Shown: piece after piece, positions 4,981-10,699 of the stretch
Numbering within the stretch: position 1 is the first letter of the stretch
How the letters are laid out: each line of letters opens with the position of its first letter
Assembly (NCBI GenBank): GCA_031548645.1
Contig: JAVBQX010000092.1
Location: 1 to 10,699 of the forward strand
Direction: 5' to 3'
DNA from: WRMR01 sp031548645
GTDB lineage: Bacteria > Planctomycetota > Planctomycetia > Pirellulales > Thermoguttaceae
Length of the DNA: 10,699 nt
The notes under the pieces: generated by a model
The model's database searches: none
The model's input: only the letters and a program-made list of their open reading frames with translations
What the model was told of the DNA's origin: nothing
Translations under genes and position numbers: made by a program

Positions 4981-7587
4981 CTAAAACCGGGGCACGTTCG
5001 GCGGGACGTTTCCGCGGGAATCGTTCGGCGATTTGTTATCCGCCTGTCTCTGCTGCGACTTCAGGCGTTCCTGTTGCTGGTATTCGGACGGCTTGACCTT
5101 CCATGCGAATTTTGTTTTTTCGAAAACCTGTTTCACGGCGCCTTGCCGGGCCTTGACCAGGCGATCCTGCACCGCGGCCATGTTGTAAATCGCCTTGTTG
5201 TCCGGCGAGGTCATCGTGTAGGATTCGAAGGCTTCATCGTCCGTCGGAGTGACCTCGGCCAGTCGCACGACGTAAAACGTATTTTCCGGCCTGTTGTGCG
5301 CTACGGCGATTTCTCCAGGCGTCATATTGTATACGGTTTGCATGAATTCTTCACCGATGTCACGCAAAACGACGTTGTTGCGTTCCGCTTCGTTCGGCAG
5401 GACGCCCGATTCACGAACTTCGCCCAGGAAAATGTCCGGGGGGCGGTTCATGTACTGGTAATAGTACGGATTGTTGAAATCCATCCATGTGAAAAATTCC
5501 GTCCCGACCACGGTCTTGACTTCCTTGTTCGGGTTGGCGGAGAAATATTCGATGAGCGAGCCATCCGCCTGCTTGACGGATTTGGCCAATTCGTCGGCCT
5601 TGGCACGGGCAAGCGACCGGGCCTCGACCTGGCGCCAGCGGGCTTCCACCTGTTCGGCGATGCCGGGAGTGTCGTAGGTCGGAATTTTCGGTTCGGTGAT
5701 TTCCGTGACCCAGAACAGGTATTCGGTTCCGTCGCGTCTGTCCGATGAACGGTATTCACGGTTCTCGTTCACGACGCCGCGATCCAGGAACATCGCCTGG
5801 GCCACCTGATAACTTGTGTTGTTGGCGGAGATCGCGGAAGCGGCGAAATCGTAATGCTTGTCGATCAGGTCGAAATAATCCAAGCGACCCAGGTCGACGT
5901 ACTTCAGTCCGAGGTTTTTGGCCTGCGCCGCCAGGTCAGGCAACGGCGTTTTGGCTTTTTTCTGCTGGAGTTCCTTGATGTATTGCCGACGGTATTCGCT
6001 CATGGTCTCCTGTACCTGCTTGAGCTTGTCGTTCATTTTTTCGCGGGCGATGATTTCGCGGATTTCCGCCTTGAGGGTATCGTCGAGCGGTCGATAGGTG
6101 ACGGGCATCTGCGGTTGCGGAACGCCGGTCAACGCCGGGCTGGTCGCCCCGCCGCCAAGGTTGGGGAGTACCGTCCTGCCGAAGGGGGACGTGGTGCCGC
6201 CCAGTCCGCTGCCGAGCCCGGTTCTGCCGCCGAGCGCCGAGCCGCCGATTCCGCCGCCCGGGGGCAGGGTGATGACCGGCGTTTCGGTCGCGGGTTCCGT
6301 CTGCGCACCGGGCTGCGTTTCCACCGGAGTGGTCGTGGCATCGTCGGTTTTATTTTCCGCCGCGGGAGCCGCATCGTTCTGAGCTTCGGCGTCCTCCGAC
6401 TGATAGGACACCAGGCGAATCGGCAGGTTGTGATTGAACAGAGATGACGTTTCCGCCGGAGGCGTTGTCGATTCTTCGTTCGCGGGAGCGGGTTTCTCTT
6501 CCGTCGCGGGCGCCGGTTCGTTCGCCGGCGTTTCGGTTTGTTCGGGAGTTGTCGGCGCCGCTTCCGGGGACGGCTCGACGATTGGCGTCGTGGTCGTATC
6601 TCCGGACGGCGTTGTCGTTTCGTCTGTCGCGCCCGGGACGGTCAAGGTTCCGATGCCGCCGGGGTTCGGGATGCCCGTCATGCCGGGCGTGGTCGTCATG
6701 GGCCGTTCGACGTAAAGGTCCTTCTTGTTGTCCTCGTAGTATTTTTCAATTTCCGCGTCGGTGACCTCGTCGGATTTGAGCATGCTCTTGTCGAAGGAAA
6801 CGTATTCGCCCTTGACCATCATGGGAATTGCGAAACCGCTTTCCAACGCCCGGGGGTTGCGGTCGCGGAACTTGTTGTCCTCGAAAAATTTCTTCAATTC
6901 CTTCTGCGACGGTTCGGACACCTGCGCGGTGAAATCGCCGACCGCAACCGGGATGGCCTCGATTTTCATCATGCGGTTGAAGCGGTTGTACCAGTCGAAT
7001 TCGGTTTCCGGGGTCAGGGCCCTTACGTTCATGATCGACATGTTGTAAAACTGTTCCAGCAGCATTTGGTTGCTCACCAGATAGGTCACGTATTCGTCAT
7101 TGAATCCGCTCAACGCCTTGACGGCTTCGCGAAACGTCTCTTCCGTGGCATAGCTCTTTTGGGCCGTCGGGTTGAAAGTCATTTGGGACAGATAAGCGCC
7201 GACATCTTCACGGCTGACGGTGAAACCTTCCTCCCGCATATACCGGGCGATCAACCATTGTTCCACCGCCTGTTCTTCGGTCACGTTGCGAAGCATATAC
7301 GCGGCGTTTTCCAGCGGAACGCAACGCATCTGGTCCTTGATGATGATTTCCCTCGCAAGCTGCTCATAAAACTGGGCCAGGTTCGACGTTTCCGTCGTAA
7401 TGCGGTTCAGTTGCATTGCGTCGATTTTGCCGAAACGCGACGTGGCGAAGGTGACATCGACCGTACCGCTGCCGCCCATGTACTGCAGGATCGCCGGAAG
7501 TACGATAAAACTGACCATCGCCATGACGCCGAGGATAACGAAGGCGGATTTCTGATATTTACGAAACAGCTTAAACGGGCTGGCCAT
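4981..7587 (-). CDS. SurA/PpiD-like membrane-anchored periplasmic folding factor with long low-complexity insert
   Basis: 868 residues from the preferred ATG (7587). A cationic N-terminus (KLFRKYQK) precedes one membrane helix at about residues 15-36, so the bulk is extracytoplasmic and anchored, as in PpiD. Residues about 50-300 are helical and match the SurA/PpiD N-terminal layout, with repeated T/S-x-E-E-x-hydrophobic turns and EIEKYYEDNKKDLYV near 280-292. Residues about 295-497 are a low-complexity insert: first Pro/Thr/Glu-rich, then Gly-rich. A coiled-coil-like helix (about 505-545) follows. The part at 620-780 ends in MTPGEIAVAHNRPENTFYVV (756-775), which resembles the end of a parvulin domain (pGEv...yyvv). 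However, the usual parvulin core with its GG-x-LG stretch and FGYH-type ending is not recognisable, so isomerase activity is doubtful. The tail is basic and glutamine-rich. Likely role: chaperone for exported proteins. It is transcribed alone, away from topA, and is followed by a strong terminator. The family call is moderate; the catalytic claim is weak. Confidence 0.75.
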   Translation of the reverse strand: MASPFKLFRKYQKSAFVILGVMAMVSFIVLPAILQYMGGSGTVDVTFATSRFGKIDAMQLNRITTETSNLAQFYEQLAREIIIKDQMRCVPLENAAYMLRNVTEEQAVEQWLIARYMREEGFTVSREDVGAYLSQMTFNPTAQKSYATEETFREAVKALSGFNDEYVTYLVSNQMLLEQFYNMSIMNVRALTPETEFDWYNRFNRMMKIEAIPVAVGDFTAQVSEPSQKELKKFFEDNKFRDRNPRALESGFAIPMMVKGEYVSFDKSMLKSDEVTDAEIEKYYEDNKKDLYVERPMTTTPGMTGIPNPGGIGTLTVPGATDETTTPSGDTTTTPIVEPSPEAAPTTPEQTETPANEPAPATEEKPAPANEESTTPPAETSSLFNHNLPIRLVSYQSEDAEAQNDAAPAAENKTDDATTTPVETQPGAQTEPATETPVITLPPGGGIGGSALGGRTGLGSGLGGTTSPFGRTVLPNLGGGATSPALTGVPQPQMPVTYRPLDDTLKAEIREIIAREKMNDKLKQVQETMSEYRRQYIKELQQKKAKTPLPDLAAQAKNLGLKYVDLGRLDYFDLIDKHYDFAASAISANNTSYQVAQAMFLDRGVVNENREYRSSDRRDGTEYLFWVTEITEPKIPTYDTPGIAEQVEARWRQVEARSLARAKADELAKSVKQADGSLIEYFSANPNKEVKTVVGTEFFTWMDFNNPYYYQYMNRPPDIFLGEVRESGVLPNEAERNNVVLRDIGEEFMQTVYNMTPGEIAVAHNRPENTFYVVRLAEVTPTDDEAFESYTMTSPDNKAIYNMAAVQDRLVKARQGAVKQVFEKTKFAWKVKPSEYQQQERLKSQQRQADNKSPNDSRGNVPPNVPRF

Positions 7588-7595
7588 GGACAAAA

Positions 7596-7602
7596 TCCTT
7601 CT
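7596..7602 (-). promoter_or_regulatory. Ribosome binding site that decides the start of the SurA/PpiD-like gene
   Basis: On the minus strand AGAAGGA ends 8 bases before the ATG at 7587-7585. An in-frame TTG two codons upstream (7593) would sit only 2 bases from this site, too close. The ATG is therefore preferred and gives the N-terminus MASPFKLF. Confidence 0.75.
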
Positions 7603-7718
7603 TATGACAATTTTTCGATGCGTTGCGAAAATGATTCAAGAATCAAAAATTTCCACTCAAGGCGATTGGCTGGTTCCTGATTTTTACAACCTCTTCCCGG
7701 CGGAAACAATAGCCGCAC

Positions 7719-7745
7719 ATTATAACGAATTTTCTGCGATAACAA
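7719..7745 (-). promoter_or_regulatory. Candidate sigma-70-type promoter for the SurA/PpiD-like gene
   Basis: On the minus strand a perfect TATAAT lies at 7724-7719. A weak -35 candidate, TTGTTA, lies at 7745-7740 with a 15-base spacer (TTTGTT at 16 bases is an alternative). The start of transcription would be near 7712, giving a leader of about 125 bases. The -10 match is strong and the -35 weak. Confidence 0.5.
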
Positions 7746-7766
7746 ACATCATTCCACAAAATTTCT

Positions 7767-7854
7767 TTACGCAAATTCCAAAAAGTACGTAGATGAGTAG
7801 AGAATCCGGTTAAAAGAATTGTAAAACTCTTGCTGTCTATTGAAATTTGCGTAA
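7767..7854. repeat. Pair of 11-base inverted sites (possible operator)
   Basis: TTACGCAAATT at 7767-7777 and its exact reverse complement AATTTGCGTAA at 7844-7854, separated by 66 bases. They lie upstream of the minus-strand promoter candidate and between the two divergent genes. Two identical half-sites facing each other could bind a dimeric regulator and loop the DNA; this is inference. Confidence 0.4.
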
Positions 7855-7911
7855 TCTTCCCGTTTTGTTGTCATGAGGCGGAAAATTCGGTAATCATGAA
7901 GAAAATCATAC

Positions 7912-7942
7912 TCATTTTGCCCCTCTTGCATTGACAAAATGA
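7912..7942. repeat. 8-base inverted repeat overlapping a -35 box
   Basis: TCATTTTG (7912-7919) and CAAAATGA (7935-7942) are perfect inverted arms around a 15-base centre. The right arm overlaps the TTGACA of the plus-strand promoter candidate by two bases, so a protein bound here would affect that promoter. Confidence 0.35.
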
Positions 7943-7959
7943 AAAGAAGCCAGTATTAG
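7931..7959 (+). promoter_or_regulatory. Candidate sigma-70-type promoter upstream of topA
   Basis: A perfect TTGACA at 7931-7936 is followed after exactly 17 bases by TATTAG at 7954-7959 (4 of 6 to the consensus). Transcription would start near 7966, giving topA a leader of about 170 bases. Confidence 0.45.
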
Positions 7960-7997
7960 CTTTATAGTCAAGTTACATCAAAGCGATTATTCTTGAT

Positions 7998-8092
7998 TTT
8001 TCATGTTTTCACAATAAATATGAAAATTTCGTAGCAGGACAAAAAGTTTGTTCATATAAAATATTGTCAAGCCGATGAAGTTTTCATGTTTT
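7998..8092 (+). repeat. 12-base direct repeat upstream of topA
   Basis: TTTTCATGTTTT occurs at 7998-8009 and again at 8081-8092, 83 bases apart. The spacing is close to eight helical turns, so both copies would face the same side of the DNA. Because the region is AT-rich, chance is possible. Confidence 0.3.
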
Positions 8093-8120
8093 GTCGATTC
8101 CATAAGCTTTACATTCGTTA

Positions 8121-8126
8121 TATAAA
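8121..8126 (+). promoter_or_regulatory. Candidate proximal -10 element giving a nearly leaderless topA mRNA
   Basis: TATAAA within the stretch TTATATAAAT lies 11 bases before the topA ATG, so transcription from it would begin only about 4-6 bases before the start codon. No Shine-Dalgarno sequence precedes the ATG, which fits a leaderless message. No convincing -35 box was found at normal spacing. Confidence 0.35.
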
Positions 8127-8137
8127 TTTCGCACATC

Positions 8138-10699
8138 ATGGTTGAAAAAACGAAATCCTCGCAAGGTCATTCGCTGGTCATCGTCGAATCGCCGGCCAAA
8201 GCTCGCACGATAAGTCGTTATTTGGGAAGTAATTACACGGTTGAGGCCAGTATCGGGCACATCCGCGATCTCCCCAAAGGCGCGAAAGACATGCCGGCTC
8301 AGTATAAGAAAGAAAAATGGGCCCACCTCGGCGTCAACGTCGACTCCGATTTCGAGCCGGTGTATATTATTCCTGGTGATAAGTCTAAACAGATCAAGAA
8401 GTTAAAGGATGATCTCAAACACGCGACCACCTTGTATCTCGCGACGGACGAAGACCGCGAAGGGGAGGCGATCAGCTGGCACCTGTGCGAGGTGCTCAAG
8501 CCGAAAGTGCCCGTCCGGCGGCTCGTGTTTCACGAGATCACCAAGCCGGCCATTTTGAACGCCCTGCAAAATACGCGCGACATCGACGAAGACCTGGTGC
8601 ACGCCCAGGAAACACGCAGAATTATTGACCGGCTCTACGGTTACGAAGTTTCGCCGCTGCTTTGGCGCAAAATCGGCAACAATCTTTCCGCCGGTCGTGT
8701 ACAGAGCGTCGCCGTCCGATTGATTGTCGAACGTGAACGCGAACGCATGAAATTTCATGACGCCACGTTTTGGGACCTGCTCGGTACCTTTTCTACCAAA
8801 TCGGAAGCCAAGCCGTTTCAGGCGGCGCTCATTTCGGTCGGTGATCGCAACGTCCCGACAGGTAAAGACTTCGATTCGTCGACCGGAAAGCTGATCGACG
8901 CGAAAAAACTGCTGCTCGACGAAAACAAGGCCAGGGAACTGGCCGCCAAGCTGCAATCGGGCGAGGCGAAAGTCGTCGGCATCGAAGACCGGCCCTACAC
9001 GCAGAAACCCTACGCGCCGTTTACGACGAGCACCTTGCAACAGGAGGCCAACCGGAAGTTCGGGTTTACCGCCCGGACGACGATGAGTTTGGCGCAAAAC
9101 CTTTACGAAAACGGACATATCACCTACATGCGTACCGACTCGACGACGCTTTCGACCGAAGCGATCAAGGCGTCGCGCGATCTGGTCCGTTCGCAATACG
9201 GTGACGAATATCTGCCGGCTTCGCCGCGAATTTATCAAACGAAAGTCAAAAACGCGCAGGAGGCGCACGAAGCGATTCGACCGGCGGGCAGCCAGTTCGA
9301 CCTGCCCGGCGTGTTGCAAAGCAGCCTCTCCTACGACGCATTTCGTTTGTACGACCTGATTTGGAAGCGTACCGTCGCCAGCCAGATGGCCGACGCCCGC
9401 GGACGGAGATTGACGATCACGATTCAGATCGACGATGCGAAATTCGAAGTATCCGGACGCACGATCGAGTTCCCGGGCTTTTTGCGGGCTTACGTCGAGG
9501 GTTCGGACGACCCGGACGCACAACTGGCCGATCGCGAAGTGATTTTGCCGCAAGTCAAAGAAGGCGAAGTCATTAACTGCCTGCATCTTGAAGCGAAATC
9601 GCACACGACCATGCCGCCGAACCGGTTTTCAGAAGCGTCGCTGACGCGAACGCTCGAAGAAAAAGGGATCGGTCGTCCGAGTACTTATGCGTCGATTATT
9701 GAAACGATACTCAACCGGCATTACGTTTTCAAGAAGGGTACGGCCCTCGTGCCGACCTGGACGGCCTTTGCCGTGTGCCAGCTTTTGGAAACCCACCTGC
9801 CCGGCCTGGTCGATTACGCCTTTACGGCTCAGTTGGAGGATCAGCTCGATGCCATCAGCCGCGGCGAAATGGGGCACGTCTCCTACCTGAAAAACTTTTA
9901 TTTCGGCGATGAGACGCCCCTCAAAGGCAAAGCGGAAACGGAAAACGCAGGGTTGAAAAAAACGCTCGAAAATAAAATCGGCGAAATCGACGCCCGGGAC
10001 ATCAGTCAGATCGAAATCGGCACGCCTGAAGGAAGCGAGGAGCCGATCTACTTGCGTGTCGGGCGATTCGGTCCGTTTTTGCAGCACGGCGAACGCAAGG
10101 CCAGCGTTTCCGACACGATCCCGCCGGATGAACTGACCGTCGCCGCCGCGCTGGAACTGCTGGCCAAGGCGGAACAGGGCGACACGCCTTTGGGCGTTTG
10201 TCCCGAAACGGGCAAGCCGGTTTTCATCAAGGTCGGGCGCTTCGGCCCCTACGTGCAGCGGGGAACGGCGGAAGATGACGAAAAACCGCAAAACGCCTCA
10301 CTGCTGGCCGGCATGACGATCGAAGACATGGACCTGGAAACGGCCTTGAAATTATTGAGCCTGCCGCGCATCGTGGGGACAAGCGAATCGGGCGATGAGA
10401 TCGTCGCGTCGAACGGGCGGTTCGGCCCCTACATCAAGTGCGGAAGCGACACGCGTTCGCTGCCGAAGGACGTTTCGCCGCTCGACGTGACCGAGGCCCA
10501 GGCCCGCGAGTTGCTGGCCAAACCGAAATTCCAGCGCGGCGGTCGCGCTTCGGCGGCACCGCTCAAGGAGTTCGGGGAATCGCCCGTCACGGGCAACGCG
10601 ATCAAGGTGTTGAGCGGTCGGTTCGGCAATTACATCACCGACGGCGAGACCAACGCGACGGTGCCGAAAGACGTGGAACTCGACGACCTGACTTTTGAA
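8138..10699 (+). CDS. topA: DNA topoisomerase I (type IA), partial at the 3' end
   Basis: Relaxes negatively supercoiled DNA by cutting one strand through a tyrosine 5'-phosphate link. I translated 854 codons from ATG 8138 to the window edge without a stop or frameshift. The Toprim domain opens with LVIVESPAKARTI (13-25) and has the metal site DEDREGE (104-110), with E17 as the conserved acid. The LSAGRVQSVAVRLIVERE stretch is at 183-200, and the catalytic tyrosine is Y330 in YMRTDSTTLS. HEAIRP is at 377-382, and EEKGIGRPSTYASI (507-520) is also typical. The C-terminal part lacks zinc-finger cysteine pairs and instead has four GRFGPY-type repeats, at about 641-649, 699-707, 759-767 and 827-834. 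This is the repeat-tailed class also seen in Actinobacteria, not the E. coli zinc-ribbon class. The family is normally about 800-950 residues, so little is missing. No Shine-Dalgarno sequence precedes the start. The next ATG in frame is at codon 52, inside Toprim, so the start is firm. Confidence 0.97.
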   Translation, partial: MVEKTKSSQGHSLVIVESPAKARTISRYLGSNYTVEASIGHIRDLPKGAKDMPAQYKKEKWAHLGVNVDSDFEPVYIIPGDKSKQIKKLKDDLKHATTLYLATDEDREGEAISWHLCEVLKPKVPVRRLVFHEITKPAILNALQNTRDIDEDLVHAQETRRIIDRLYGYEVSPLLWRKIGNNLSAGRVQSVAVRLIVERERERMKFHDATFWDLLGTFSTKSEAKPFQAALISVGDRNVPTGKDFDSSTGKLIDAKKLLLDENKARELAAKLQSGEAKVVGIEDRPYTQKPYAPFTTSTLQQEANRKFGFTARTTMSLAQNLYENGHITYMRTDSTTLSTEAIKASRDLVRSQYGDEYLPASPRIYQTKVKNAQEAHEAIRPAGSQFDLPGVLQSSLSYDAFRLYDLIWKRTVASQMADARGRRLTITIQIDDAKFEVSGRTIEFPGFLRAYVEGSDDPDAQLADREVILPQVKEGEVINCLHLEAKSHTTMPPNRFSEASLTRTLEEKGIGRPSTYASIIETILNRHYVFKKGTALVPTWTAFAVCQLLETHLPGLVDYAFTAQLEDQLDAISRGEMGHVSYLKNFYFGDETPLKGKAETENAGLKKTLENKIGEIDARDISQIEIGTPEGSEEPIYLRVGRFGPFLQHGERKASVSDTIPPDELTVAAALELLAKAEQGDTPLGVCPETGKPVFIKVGRFGPYVQRGTAEDDEKPQNASLLAGMTIEDMDLETALKLLSLPRIVGTSESGDEIVASNGRFGPYIKCGSDTRSLPKDVSPLDVTEAQARELLAKPKFQRGGRASAAPLKEFGESPVTGNAIKVLSGRFGNYITDGETNATVPKDVELDDLTFE

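Larger units (their letters stand above)
7588..8137. other. AT-rich divergent intergenic region, 550 bases
   Basis: This region separates the minus-strand SurA/PpiD-like gene from topA. It is clearly richer in A+T than the flanking genes. It holds candidate promoters in both directions and several short repeats, listed separately. I see no tRNA, rRNA, riboswitch or intrinsic terminator. A 68-codon plus-strand frame at 7586-7792 has no ribosome binding site or recognisable family and is treated as chance. Confidence 0.7.

Noticed and set aside
4441..5096. Plus-strand frames of 159 and 199 codons around arfB
   Set aside because: They overlap arfB, whose GGQ loop and basic tail are decisive, and they run through the terminator region.
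4981..7593. TTG start two codons upstream for the SurA/PpiD-like gene
   Set aside because: The AGAAGGA site is only 2 bases from this TTG but 8 bases from the ATG at 7587.
6538..7680. 380-codon plus-strand frame
   Set aside because: It is the antisense shadow of the SurA/PpiD-like gene; it has no recognisable domain and an arginine/histidine/phenylalanine-rich composition typical of a reverse frame.
7586..7792. 68-codon plus-strand frame in the intergenic region
   Set aside because: It begins across the start of the minus-strand gene, has no ribosome binding site or recognisable motif, and lies in AT-rich DNA that contains a promoter candidate on the other strand.
8402..9604. 400-codon minus-strand frame
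   Set aside because: It is antisense to topA across the catalytic core and has no recognisable family.

Overview
The window looks like chromosomal DNA of a planctomycete. The main reasons are an M56 sensor fused to a DUF1559 domain (a family greatly expanded in Planctomycetes), secretin N-type repeats in the same protein, a large membrane-anchored SurA/PpiD-like protein of the planctomycete type, and a topoisomerase I that ends in GRFGPY-type repeats. The phylum call is an inference from gene content. I ran no searches, and all family names come from recognising motifs by eye.

Layout. (1) Positions 2-4371, plus strand: a two-gene operon made of a BlaI/MecI-type winged-helix repressor and a BlaR1-like M56 metallopeptidase. 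The genes overlap by 4 bases (ATGA). The peptidase is 1315 residues long, more than twice the usual length. About 930 extra residues follow its last membrane segment: a coiled coil, a beta domain, a DUF1559 domain, three secretin-N-like domains, an Ig/CARDB-like domain and a C-terminal beta domain. (2) Positions 643-893, inside the peptidase gene: three copies of a palindromic repeat, two direct and one inverted, all read through in frame. Two stem pairs differ between copies by compensatory changes. (3) Positions 4372-4460: a short convergent gap with nested inverted repeats. (4) Positions 4461-4892, minus strand: arfB, the ribosome-rescue peptidyl-tRNA hydrolase. (5) Positions 4919-4944: an intrinsic terminator on the minus strand. 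(6) Positions 4981-7587, minus strand: a SurA/PpiD-like anchored periplasmic protein with a ~200-residue Pro/Thr/Gly-rich insert. (7) Positions 7588-8137: an AT-rich divergent intergenic region of 550 bases with candidate promoters for both sides and several short inverted or direct repeats. (8) Positions 8138 to the end, plus strand: topA, open at the window edge (854 codons visible). It is the longest unbroken frame in that part of the window.

How the genes work together. The BlaI/M56 pair should be a self-contained sensor and repressor switch: an extracytoplasmic signal activates the M56 protease, which inactivates the repressor. The usual beta-lactam-binding sensor domain is absent, so the signal is unknown. 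The other three genes are housekeeping (ribosome rescue, periplasmic protein folding, DNA supercoiling) and show no obvious functional link to the switch.

The most unusual parts are the M56 fusion and the structured repeat family that has become part of its coding sequence.
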